A stretch of DNA of 64,000 nucleotides from Symbiodinium natans (Eukaryota; Sar; Dinophyceae; Suessiales; Symbiodiniaceae): assembly GCA_905221605.1 (NCBI GenBank), contig CAJNDS010002778.1, positions 216,424 to 280,423 on the forward strand, written 5' to 3'. Positions 44,800 to 56,304 of the stretch are shown here, one piece after another. How positions within the stretch are numbered: position 1 is the stretch's first letter; each line of letters starts with the position of its first letter. The notes beneath the pieces were generated by a model. That model saw only the letters and a program-made list of their open reading frames with translations, was not told the origin of the DNA and searched no databases. A program made the position numbers and the translations under genes.

Positions 44800-47520
44800 C
44801 GGCCTTGGCCCATCAGCTGCTGCACAGCCTTGGCCCATCAAAACACCGAAGCTGGGATCACTGGGATGCTTCCGCAAGTCTTCCTCCCTCGGCAGCCTCG
44901 AGCTGCCCTCGTCGCGCTGCCAAGTGAAGTGCCTAGAACCGCATCAACGCAGCCAGCACCGCGCAACTGCTTTTTTGAAACAGTCCCTGCAGCAGCTCGA
45001 ATAAAGCTCGTTCCCGGCAGCATCCTTATTCTGCCGGCAGGAGCTCTCAGCTGCTCACAGTCTTGTCACCGGAACCTTTCTCGTCCACAGCGGCCCTGGC
45101 AGCCGGCTGGCATGTAAACATCACTTTGGCCCCAACTAGAGGCCGTACAATCAAGACAAGAACCCAGCCCATCTACAGGATGCTGCAGGCATGGGGGGCC
45201 GATTGGATCACCACGTCGACTAAACTGTAAACATCTGCAAACCAGCAAGAAGAGATTGTGGGATGGCCCCCCCGTACACTCCAGGCCTCTTGGAAAGAAG
45301 CAGCTGTACTATGCGAGTCTGTGCAACCTGGCCCATGTACCTGACTCATTCAAGGGCAAGCCCTGGGCTGACTCAGGGGGATCCCTTTTGTGGCTGCTTG
45401 TGTAAGCCGTGTAAGCGCAGGCGCAAAGTAATATGGGGGACCTTGTATTGGATTAAACACCCCTCGGGCCAAAATGAGGAGCTAACAGGTTGACGTGCTG
45501 CAACGTCGCACGCGGCCAGGTGCAAAGGGGTGTCCTTGCTGTCGTCTTTGCTCCCAAGCACGGCCTGCAACAAGCCCAGAGACGGCATCAGCGTGTCCGG
45601 GAATTTGTGCAATCCAGTCTGGTCAGGACGGTCAGGAGCATGCACCCCACCTTGGAGTCAAGAAGAAGCTGGGCGACCCCCACGCTGCCTCATGAGCTTG
45701 GGGACGGGTGATTTGCTTGCAGCCGCTCTGATTGCTGGCGGACAGTGCCATGCGATACAACATAGGACAAAGAGTACACAGAACTGCCGGCCTTCATAGG
45801 CAGCGATGTGCAGCGCGGTGTGCAATCCGGCCAGGTCCTCGAGGAAACAAGCGTACCAAAGGACATCATGGAGCCGCGCAGCAATCTCCTTGCTGTTGAG
45901 GCTACTTCTCTTCTTTGCCAACGCGCCCTGTCATGCACAATCGAACACAGGATGCCACAACAGGTGACCCACAGAAGCGGCCTCGGATACTGTGCAGATT
46001 CAGTGTGGTTAAGGCGGTTAAGGGTGGAAGGGCGTTCCCACCATGGCCTTGGCCAAGTTGACCTCATCATTTCGGGCCGCTTGGTGCAGCTGCCTGCAGT
46101 TCAACTCGGCGAATGGCATCAGACAGCAAGACGTCCTTTGGATGTTGCTTTCGGCTAGGCTCTTCTAAACTGGCACGAGCTGGCACTGGGCAGTATCCGT
46201 TCGTTCGGCGTGTCCTGTCGAAGTTGCCAGCAGCTGCACCGCATGCGCTTCCCATACTTCAGCAACTACGCAACTTACAACAGCATCAAGCAGCGTCCCT
46301 CCTTTCCACTTAGTTTTTCTGTGACTCTCTGCGTGCCAGCATCATGCGGAGCTACAGTGTCAAAGTAGTATTGCCAATCTTGTGCAGGGCTGGTTAGTGT
46401 GGATGCTCTCCTCTTGAGGGCGTGGGCGACAATTGGGGTCAGGAGATGGACGAAAGAGATGTTGGGACGGGGTCAGAGCACACACCGAAGCATGCAGAAG
46501 TGCTGAACCCCAAGCGTACGGCCACAATCTGAAGTCCAGAAGCTGCAGCGTCGTGTCTTTTGCAAGCGCTTAACGGGCAGCGGAATGCGCTAAGGCCTTG
46601 AGCATCCCCTCGCCAAAGCCAGAATTTGATGGTCCAGCAGTAGACATTGGACAGCTGGCAAAGAGTGAGTGGCTCCATTCCAGGCGACAAAAGCAACTGA
46701 AGCTCAGAATCTCACAGCAGTGAAACACCTTGGTATGTGCTTCGCAAGCCCCCCCTTGCCAAGAACATGCATTCCCAGGGCCCCAGGACTCTGCTGTCAG
46801 GTGCCCCGCTCGGAGGCATCAACTTTGACGGATGCCCTGCCGAGGCCTGACATTGTCGAGAGCCCTGCACATCCTTACGCACACTTCTCTGGCAGTGAGT
46901 TTCTGCTGGTGTGTCCGAGCCATCCCCAATGACGAGGCAGGGCGGCGGTGCTGGGCCGGACGCCCACGGGCCTGGACCTAACAGCAGTCCCACATCTTCC
47001 ACATCTTTGGCTGATGGAGCATGCTGAAATTTGGTGGCATCTTTAAAGCATCAGAATCACAGAAACACAAGACATCGCAAGGGCTATGCAGTGTGTGATC
47101 GCCCGAACGTACACAGTAGTTTCTCAGGCAGGGGCTGAGTTGGAACTGATGTGGGCGCATTTCCTGTCCCAATGTTCGGTTGCATTGTGCCGCTACACGC
47201 ATGGAAGGGATCACACACCCTTTTGATTCATGGGCGAGCTTTTCGCAAAGGGCGATACAAACACTATCAAACACTCCATTTAGGACTGTAGCCAAGGCGG
47301 GGCGCACCGATGCGTTTGTGAAGCGCTCAATTCCTCCACCTTGCACAAGAAGCTTGCAGCATGTTTAAGCATCCAAGCATGTGAAAGGAGTTACACCTTC
47401 GTCACGACGGATGTCCCTTTGATTCAGGAGCGCAGAAGAGAGAATACACCAGAGATGGAGCGAGCTAGCAGCATTCGCCGCAGGGTCACATCTTTGCATA
47501 TGAGCGAACAGCGAGATGAA
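44800..47520 (-). CDS. Ankyrin-repeat gene, proximal (5') part
   Basis: Minus-strand blocks with ankyrin signatures are 45880-45780 (DLAGLHTALHIAAYEGRQ) and 45580-45500 (SKDDSKDTPLHLAACDVA). A likely degenerate one is 47450-47180 (LLNQRDIRRDEGVTPF, then KLLVQGGGIERFTNASVRPA). A further coding-like block at 46220-46070 reads LEEPSRKQHPKDVLLSDAIR. The 47.4-kb block has an in-frame TAA at 47365-47367 between its two halves, so it is either split by an intron or damaged. A GC donor (AAG|GCCGGC) fits the end of the 45.8-kb exon. The protein would be a protein-binding scaffold. Borders are approximate, and it may join the repeats at 40.1-43.6 kb. Confidence 0.5.
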
Positions 47521-47835
47521 ACCCGTAATTGCGCCTACACCAGTCTCTTGGCCTTTTTCTTGAGTCTGATAGTTCGCTGCAAGCTTTGAACCGAAAGATG
47601 CTCGACTCCGAAGGAAGTTGCTTGTCGCAACAGCATTGATGCCGAGAGGCCTGTTCTGGTCCCGCCGGAGACGATGATCTGACATCGGCCGGACAACAAA
47701 CTGTGGGACGTGAGAACTTGGGACATCCTACAGAGCTTCTCCTTCTCGCAGGCCTTCGGTGGAGGCGCCAAAGGGGGAATAGGGCCCAGCAGCTGCGATC
47801 TCTGACCCTCTATCTCCTGGCGCCACTGCTTTGTA

Positions 47836-48110
47836 TCAGAGATCTGGCGTCGAGAACAAGCCGGGGCAGAGGTCCTTCAACAAGTTGTTGAAGGCAGAGT
47901 TGCCTGTCTCACATTGGAGGACTCCGGTAAAGCTTGGGTGGAAAAAAACACTAGCAGGTTGCTGCCAGAAACTGTTGTAAACTCGTCTGCAGCTTCCGAT
48001 GCATCCTGCTGTCAAGAGGCTCATTGGATGCTGTCCCTGGTAGTGGCGTTCCGCGAGGTTCCGGTCTCGAAAATACCTCACAGCCTTGTCGAGCAATGCG
48101 GCCCGCGCAG
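47836..48110 (-). CDS. Candidate exons, unrecognised
   Basis: Two minus-strand blocks read as coding. About 48110-48020 holds LLDKAVRYFRDRNLAERHYQ. About 47960-47836 holds VLQCETGNSAFNNLLKDLCP and ends at a stop at 47836. They may be the end of a gene upstream of the ankyrin gene. No family was recognised. Confidence 0.35.
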
Positions 48111-48888
48111 AACGATTGGACGTCTAGATTGCAGGAGAAACAAGCAGACTCACGATCAAGATTCACGGAGCGCCCGTTTCTCCGGAAAGGCACGTGCCGG
48201 GTTTAGCCTCAAGAATCCGAATATCTGTCCAGAAACGAACCTTCCCCACACTCCAGGTAACGAGGCTCTGTGTGATAACGACAATCCTCCACTATCCCTG
48301 TCACAGCTCCCTCCCATAGCCGCAACTCATTCTCAGAGGACCCCCCGCACGACAGTCTTATGGTGCAGGCAGATGGCTTTGCGCCTCCATTAAAATGGCC
48401 TCTCGAGTCAGGGCTCGCTATCGGCAAAATTCGTGTTCTTCTTTGTTTGCGTCACTTTGCCCCTTTTCCTGTCTTGCCGAAGAGGCGAAGCTAAAGCCAC
48501 ATCACAAGAAGCCGAGGGGCCAAACACACTCGAAGGAAGAAGCGAGAAAAGCACACAAGAAGCCACGAAAAGAGCTCTCCGAAGTAGCTGGCTCGTACAG
48601 AAGAAGACCACTGGGCTTCCCGCATCTTCCGCAGACCAGCCCAGGTACAAGACCTGACTTCAGGCGACGCCCAACGGCTCAGCTCGGCATCCAATCTATT
48701 GGCACCAAGAGACAGCAAAGGCGCAGCAAATCGTGCCCGAGCGGTTCTGGCCCCACTCACCTGAGCTTGCCAGCCCTAGTAACCCGAAACCATCAGGCAG
48801 AGGTGACAACCCAGAGTCGCAAGAAATTTCGAGCCATTTCCAGGCAAGCGTCAATGAACTAATGTCCTCTGCTCAGCCGCAACAGCCT
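48111..48888. other. No gene supported
   Basis: Open frames exist on both strands (plus 48395-48862, minus 48760-48491), but none has a recognisable domain or clear splice signals. Confidence 0.3.
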
Positions 48889-49135
48889 TCAGGCCAAGAA
48901 CGTTTTCCATTCATATGACAAGGGTTGTATTTCTGCCGCCGGACAGCCTAGCAAAGCTTCCGAGGACCACATCTTGTTACGACTATCTACTCCCCTTGAC
49001 TCTGAACATTCTGAAAGAATCTCATAGCGGGGGCCTCTGGAAAACACAAAGCTTTGAAAGGCAAAGGAAGGCGACCTGTCGGACCAGCGCCGCTCCCTCC
49101 AGAATCTGCTTCTTGGCATGTACCAAAGCCTGAAA
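48889..49135 (-). CDS. Candidate exon(s), unrecognised
   Basis: A strong acceptor (CATGTTTTTCAG) near 49130 is followed by ALVHAKKQILEGAALVRQ in an open frame. A separate frame ends at a stop at 48889 with MWSSEALLGCPAAEIQPLSY. Together they suggest the last exons of a minus-strand gene. The family is unknown. Confidence 0.35.
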
Positions 49136-49318
49136 AACATGAACTCAATGGAACTTGATGACTTCAATCGGCTCGAAGAAGGGGTCTTCACATGAACCTG
49201 CTGGCTTATGATGCAGCATGCCAGCATGGTTGCTTTTGAAATGGGTACAGAAGTTTGCCCCGAGCTGATATCGTGGCGAGTACAGCGAAGGTCGATTGCA
49301 GCATCCAAGAAAGACGAG

Positions 49319-49349
49319 GAGCAGCAGCAGCAGCAGCAGCACCAGCACC
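49319..49349. repeat. CAG/CAC trinucleotide repeat
   Basis: About nine CAG units; they generate false Leu and Ala runs in minus-strand frames. Confidence 0.9.
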
Positions 49350-51730
49350 CTCAAACATAGGAGAGCTTCGAGATACAACAAAACTCACCAATGCCGGCAA
49401 GAAGCCGACTCTGACTCGCGACCGTGCTGGTCATCCTAGGCCGAGCGCAGGAGCGTTGGCAGGTGATGCTGCGAGGTAGATAAGTCAGAGCTTCAACAGG
49501 GACTCAGCTTGACCTCGCTGTCTTCATAGCCTTGAGTGCCGAGCAAACAATAACGTATGCGTTGACAGCTGCGGATTGCAGGTGCCGTCCGCATTCCTGG
49601 GGACCACCTCAGAATCTGTGCATGCCTTGCATGGTCACTTGAGTAACAGATTGAAGACGAGAAGGTGCAATCGGCTTGCTGAGCTGCATTTGGACTTGGC
49701 AAGGCTGACGGCACCATTGGCTTCACAAATTTTGATCCAAGCCCGGCCCAAGCTCCGCGCAGTCGAGATCACCTGCGCAAAATTGCCATGCGCGGCGCTG
49801 TACCTCCCAGACCCAGTGCACGTTCCAAGATTCGTTAAGCTTCGTTCAACGTCCGACTCGAGTTCGATGAAAACATGGACAATGCTGACAGTGCTTTTTC
49901 TTATGCTGCATGCCCTACTACTTTCATGACAGGAAGCCGCCCGAAAGACTCTCTTCCCAAGCACCAAAGACCTTCTCACAGACTGCATTGGTGTGGTTTG
50001 GGGAACGTGGGCGGAGCGAATGGAATGGCATGGTGCGGATGTCGTGGAGGTGGTGGTGAGGTAATGTGGATGGAAGTGTAGGTGTGGCTATGCGTCTAAG
50101 CGCATGCAGTGGCGCGTAAGTGTTGTGGGTGGTGCTATTGGTGTGCTTGGTGCGGGCTTTGGGCGGTGCGGGTGATGTAGTGGGTGGAAGGGGGGGAAGC
50201 TGGCATGAAGAAAAGCGCAGGAGAATACCAGGAGGTCCGGGAGCAGAAAGAAACGCCAGGTCCATTAACAAACAGATGAAATAACACTCGAATACACAGG
50301 AAGACTGCGTGCACAGAAGAAGAAATAGCCGAGAGCAAGGGCCTAGAACAAGGAGCCAGAGGAGGGGGAGATTCCGAAGCACAGCACGCAACATTATGAA
50401 ACACATCCAGTCCAGTGAAGATGACGACTACAACCAGCGCAATTCGAGAAGCGAATGCATATTCTTGCGGGCACATAGATATATGCGTATATATAGATAT
50501 GTATACATACAGATATATTTTTTCGTTGATACAATGCATTGCTCCATCACTGCAACCACTCTCGCTCAGAGAATGCCAATGCAGCAGAAACACTGGTTCC
50601 CACAAGACCTCAGAACAGCGGACACTTCATGCCATGTGGTTCTCAAAGGCGGCTGCCATCTGGTGATGCTTGGTGCTTAAAGATGATCCGTCAAGGCCCA
50701 GTGGCAGAAAAGGGCTCATCCTCGGAAGCGGAGCGTAGCCTGGAACATCCTGCGCCATCGGAAAGAGCACGTGAACGCTGTTGCAAGGGATTGTGGCAAA
50801 AGCACAGCAAGAGCACAGCAAAAGCACAGCAAAAGCACAGCAAGATGTTCCGCTCTGTCTCCTCGCAGCCTGGTAACTCCTCCTGGCCGCTGGAGTCCTG
50901 AGTCACTGAAAACTGAAGGGAGGGCAGACTCGCAGACCGCTGTGACTGCAGAGCCATGCAAGGAGCATGTCCTCGGACAGCTCACATCCGCAGGTTTTCA
51001 AGAACGCCATTGCCGAAGGCAGCTCGTGGCTTAAGCTCCGGCGCTAAGTGCGCGTGGGTTGTGCTTCGGCCGTCCTGGCATGCAGGATCCACACCACCTC
51101 AATGCAGATGGTGCTGGAAAACTCGTCGCTTTCATCTTTTCTTGATGATGCTACTCACTGGGGCTTGGATCCAACATATCTGGCCGCAACAAGGCTCAGA
51201 GGTGCAAGCAGCCAAAACCAAGAGCATGTCTTGCAGAGACACGCAGAGACTCTGAGTGGCTGCTTTCTGCAACGTCTGCCAGATTGACATCAGCCGCCAC
51301 CAGAACCTCTAAGCGTACATTTCGCGCCTTGAGACTGGTGGCCGAGGTGGCAAATGACGTGGCATGACTATGCCAACATTATGCCGACTATGCACAAAGA
51401 GTGGGCCTGTTTGGCCACTCATGGATTCATTGCCTCTTTCCGAAGCAGAGCAGACACTAAGCAGAGGTGGCCTTTTGAGCAGAAAAATCCTGGCTTACGA
51501 GCTTTGCTCCAGCGCATGGACACCCCAACTATGTCAAAAGTCTAGTCGGGCGCAGCACTCGAACCCTTCAGGGAGGCAGCCTGCAACGAACACATGCACA
51601 TGTGGTATTGATCCGGCATGGTGGTCGCTTCAGGATTGATTACGAGCAAGTGAATAAGCCTCTGGTGTCCATCCCTGCGCGTCCCCTCTGATGTCAAACT
51701 AATGTAATTCGTAAGTACCTCAGTCGCAAA
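49350..51730. other. Long stretch without a recognisable gene
   Basis: Frames of 80-160 codons occur on both strands (for example minus 49988-49635 and minus 50406-49924), but none shows a family signature. A short AAAGCACAGC repeat lies at 50795-50842. The stretch around 50480-50525 is rich in TATA/ATAG. It could hold long introns of flanking minus-strand genes. Confidence 0.3.
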
Positions 51731-52020
51731 CTACGCATCAGTTTCACGAGCCTCCTCTTGGCACTTCCGCAGAGCTTTCCACAGCTCCACAACCTGCTCG
51801 GTATTGCTTTGTGCAGTGCTCTGTGCCTTGCTTTGCGGCAAAGCGTAGTCATGTCCAGGTGCAAAGCAGGCGCCTCGTGCTGCAGGCGCAAGCTGACTCG
51901 ACGTCTCTGTTCCCCGCTGCCCCGCAAACTTGTTTCGTTCCTCCAGCATTCTACAACTGTCCACTGAGGTGTACAACAGACCGTAATCAGAGACAAGCAC
52001 ATTGTGCCAAAGTGATCTCA
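51731..52020 (-). CDS. Candidate C-terminal exon, unrecognised
   Basis: The minus frame ends at a stop at 51731. Its last ~85 codons read coherently: SDYGLLYTSVDSCRMLEERN, then SNTEQVVELWKALRKCQEEA, a charged helix. This looks like the end of a gene whose upstream exons (52-53 kb) I could not place. Confidence 0.35.
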
Positions 52021-53297
52021 GGACCAGGCTCGGGCACCTGCAAGGCCTGGCTGCCAAAACATTGACAAAGGACAAACGTGCTGACGAGGTTGACAGACGC
52101 GGCGAGATGAGCAAGATGCAGCACGCTTTCCGGCTAGTGCCGACCGCTCACTCACACACACACAACCTCTCAGCTTGGGCGACCTCTTGGGCATCTTGGA
52201 CCTCCTGCTCTGTAGAGATCTCGCTACCACCCTGGCGGCCAAATACGCCCAACGACGTGGTCACATGCAGCAAGACTGAAGGTGTGCTGCTCAGGGCGGG
52301 CCCAGATGCGTCGCACGAGTGTGCTTTGTAAACTTATCTCCCATGCCATGCCTTGCTGGGCGTGCATCCGGCAGGCTCGCAAGCCTCAGCAGGACACAGA
52401 CCAGACAAGCGAAAGATTGCTACGCCGCTGGGAAAACCGTAGTCCTGTAGAGTGCAGAGATCGAGTCGGAGAGCGGGAAGGTGACATTGTGCGACGATGG
52501 GCGACGATGCGCGACTCTTGGGCTCGAACTGTGTGACGCAGCGCACGACCCTTTCTTTCCCTCTGCCCATCAGAGCAGATCAGCCAGAGAGGGGCACTGC
52601 CCACCAACACAGTGCTGTCTGGCTGGTCTGACATTTCCACGCGTGCATAGCTGTACAAATGCGAGTGAAGCAAGCATGGTCTTGCAGCTTGATCTAGCTA
52701 TCCGAGCTCGGCATGTGCAGTAGCCTAGCTCGGCACATAAACAGCCTTTCCAGGCTATCCATAAAGCTTGGCATCAGCGCTGCACAGCCACCTGCCTCAC
52801 ATCCCTCGGCTGCGGAGGGCTCAACGGATCACGCACGACATATGATATGAAGAAATCCAGAAGCTTTTACGCGTAAGCAAAGCCTCGAGGCTGGCTTTGA
52901 AAACGCTGGTGAAGTGGATTCCTTCCAGGGCCTTTCTCCGAATGTAAGCGGCCCGAAACTTCTTAAGGCTGATCTGCGCCCGTTGGTAATTGAAGAGTGA
53001 GCGGGATGTTTGGCTGTTTGGGGTTCCTTTCGGGTGCTGCTGCTCTGCCCTATGGCACCGTGCTGCTCGGAGTTGTCAGACCCTGTTGCAGGACCTCCGT
53101 AATGAAGGGAAGCATGTGTCCAGGCACACAGCACACCCGTCTGTGATTGGTCTTGATGGCTCGTAAACTCCAGACATAAGCAAGGTTACGGGCTTTGGAG
53201 TGAGACCTCCGTCCGTGCACACAAGCCTGGGTGACAATGCCGGCTTTGAAAGTCTTACCCGCTGCAGGTGGCCGTGACCCCTCCGGAGTGTCCGACA
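52021..53297. other. No gene supported between PPR gene and 51.7-kb exon
   Basis: Minus frames at 53301-53050 and 52673-52386 are open, but no domain was recognised. The right end should include the PPR-gene 3' UTR. Confidence 0.3.
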
Positions 53298-56200
53298 TCA
53301 AACCGCTTGGGCCAAGTTTGTCCGGAAGTCTTGCAGTCCAGGCTCATCTATGACCAGGCTGCAGCCGATCACTGTGTCTGGAACAAGATGCAAAAGGAGA
53401 AGTGCAGCTTGCCATCGGTACACCTGGCATGCTAGCTCTGTGCCGTCAATCTGCGTGAGATTCCCGAAGGCTCAAGGTGCGCCTTGACACAGGCCCTCAA
53501 GGCTGCATCCCGTGCCACTGCGTCGCAGCGCACGGCCCGCTGCTGCAGTGCTGAAAGCAGCGTGAGAGCATCCCTCCAGCGGCCGCTGCGTGAGCAAGCA
53601 CCTGAGCCACTTCAGCCATCTCTCGTCTAAGCATCTACAGTTACAGGAACGCATGCGTGTGGTGGAAGATGAAGGTCACGGAATCTTCGCCCAACTCTAG
53701 ATACGATATGGAAGTTGCGAAACAGAGACGTCCTTCAGAGGTATCTTGGCCTCTGCACAGACCGGGGGATTTGGGGGGGGGAGGGGGGATATTCCCTTTG
53801 TATCTTTCGGCTCGCTTGAAGGGCCACTTCTTAGAAGCGTTGAAATGTCTTGACAAAGCTCTGAACATCTTTCCTCAGAGTCGCTGATGGCAGCGCTGAA
53901 GCTGAGCTCGTCCTGGAAAGGAATCGCTGAGATCTTCATTCAATATGGCACAAGGAATCAAGCGGTGTCAAGTCAGAGATGTCACCAAGCACCCCTCCCC
54001 CTGCGGGCCTGAGGTATAGCTACGTCGCGCATGCGGTTTAGGAGAAAAGTGGCCAGGCGCCATTGGCAACCCATCTCACAAGCGCTGATGGCCTCGAAAA
54101 GGCTGGCTGCACGTATGAGATGTATCGCACATCTTCACTCAGCACCAGCCCAACAGAAAAAACGCCTGTAAAAGAAGGAAGCAACGCTTGAGGGTGTCAG
54201 TGCTAGCTGAGGCGCGCTGTTGTAGGTTATCTGGTTAGCTGCCACCTTCGCTGTCAACATCATGTTTCCAATGGAACATGCGGACAGCAACAGGATATCC
54301 AACGAAAGATTAAGACCGGCTGCTTTTGCTGCAGGCATCTGGCTCATCAACTCCAGTGCTGCTTCCCACTCCAGTGATTTCTCACAGGCACTGATGGCTG
54401 AACTGTAAGTAACCACAGACGGAGGAACCTTCCCAATTCAGCGGGAAAAAAGTCACGGCTGAGTCTGATCGGGTTGGCAGAGCCTCTGTTCGTCGCATCA
54501 CTCTCATCAGCTCTAGTGCCAGCAGCCAGTCCTGCAAAGGTTCACGACCTCACCTCACCGCCCATGTAGCTCGACGACGCCTTCAAGCTACACAGAATGC
54601 CAGACAAACGCGCTGCTCCTGCACCTTCTCCGCTGCGCTGACCGCAGCATTGAAGCCTAGGAAGGGGCACAGTCTTGGCTCCACTTTGGCTCCACTTGGC
54701 TTCAGGACCTCCACTTCCATCAAGAGGCTGACAGTATTCGGGGCCACCTTCTTTTGCCCCATGTACATCCTAGGCATGCCCGAATCAAGCGCTTTTGGTA
54801 ACGTAGGGAGGTGCCAAGCCTCTCAGTTAGGCAAAGAGTCAGCAAAGAAAGGGCATGCTGCCATTCGCCTGTCTTCGCACAGGCTGAAATCGCAGCGCTG
54901 TAGCTCACCACATCTGGGGATGCAAATGCCTGACAGCGTGAATCGACGACAAGAAGTTCATGAATAAGCTCGGTTCCCTCTCGCCTCGGACATCGACTGC
55001 AGCAAGCGCAACGCGAACTTCCACTCAAGGCCCTTCTCGCAAGCGCTGATGGCACTGTTGTAGCTCACAACATTTGGAGTAATCCTTAATGCTGCAGGCG
55101 GCATGTTGCTTAAGCAATTGGCTGCGTTGCATTTACAGTCAAAACAACGAGCATCTTTGTGCTTGGCATCTGATCGTTCACCATATCACTGAGCAAGTGG
55201 AACGCCAAGCGCCACTGCCCTCCTTGCGCCAATGCGCTAATCATGGAGCCATAGCTCACCACATCCTGGGTAACCTTGCAATCGGTGGAAATCAGCTATC
55301 CCGTTCTGTCCTGTGCTGCCACACATGTCGCAGAGTCCTGCCTTCTTCGTGGCCATTGTTCCAAAGAGCTGTAGAGCTCGCTGCCACTCACCGCCCTTCT
55401 CATAAGCACTGATGGCTGAGCTGAAAGCAATCACATTCGGGTAGACCTGCCTCGACACAGGCACTGTGCACAGAGTCTTGGGGCGATTTGCCCATGCACT
55501 GCAGGCAGCGGGGTCGCCGTTACACGGCCTCTGCTGCATCTCTGCAAGAAGGTCAAGGGCCGCCGGCCACTGGGAGGCTTTCTCACAGGCACCTTGCAGG
55601 CAATACAGGCAAGTGGCTCCACTTTGTTTCACTCGTGCTCTCTGAGCACGGTGTTCCGCAAATGCCTTGCATGAAAGAACTGCTCCAGGATGACTGCGAG
55701 CAAACACGGACAAGAAAGCTCTCTTGAGAGGAGAGGCGCTCACACTGGAGCAGTAGCTGATCAAGTTGGGAAGCACCTGCAACAAAATGATGTACCTCGA
55801 TCATCCCACCCTACGAGCTATCCTGCCGTGTTCGGACAGGCTATTGCGGACACTTCGCCACAGGCTGTCGTGGCACTCTCCGAGATCTCTGGGAGGGGGG
55901 TGCAGGGACACTCGGCGGGACTTTCTGCCTTTTCCGGGTGTGGGCACTCCATGCTCGGCTGGTCTCTCTGCAGTGGGCACTCCAGGGGCCAGGAGACACC
56001 GGGCGAGGAGGCAAGGAGAACGTTGACCCAAAATCTAACAACCCCACACCCTACAAAAAATCGTCCAAAACCGAAAGTTCCAGGACGCATACTTACATTT
56101 GCAGCCGGGGATAGTCTGAGTAGCACTGGCGCATGGACAGTGAGATGCTTGTACTTAGCGCCGCAGCTGGTTTGCTGAGTGCTCCCTGACTTCGCTTGCC

Positions 56201-56304
56201 TCATGCTGAACCATGGAGTGCAGCGTGTCCAGTGCCAGCCGCCAGTTTGCTGCCTTTTCGCAAGCATTGATAGCACTGCTGAAGTGGAAGATGTTGGTTT
56301 CAAC
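53298..56304 (-). CDS. Pentatricopeptide repeat (PPR) protein
   Basis: PPR proteins are helical-repeat RNA binders acting mostly in mitochondria or plastids. About a dozen PPR motifs lie on the minus strand, usually one per exon: 56304 (NIFHFSSAINACEKAANWRL), 55790 (PNLISYCSSVSA), 55600 (ACEKASQWPAALDLLAEMQ), 55440 (VIAFSSAISAYEKGGEWQRA), 55262 (VVSYGSMISALAQGGQWRLA), 55070 (VVSYNSAISACEKGLEWKFA), 54920 (VVSYSAAISACAKTGEWQHA), 54660 joined to 54530 (FNAAVSAAEK + DWLLALELMRVM), 54416 (VTYSSAISACEKSLEWEAAL), 54085 (AISACEMGCQWRLATFLL), 53905 (ELSFSAAISDSEER), 53601 (ACSRSGRWRDALTLLSALQ) and 53451 (YRWQAALLLLHLVPDTVIGC). The stop is at 53298. An upstream block near 56540-56370 may hold the N-terminus; the start codon and any transit peptide were not found. 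The family is certain; joins are partly inferred. Confidence 0.85.

Noticed and set aside
47872-47905. Short perfect inverted repeat CCTTCAACAA/TTGTTGAAGG
   Set aside because: Lies within a coding-like block and is only 10 bp per arm; expected by chance in 64 kb.
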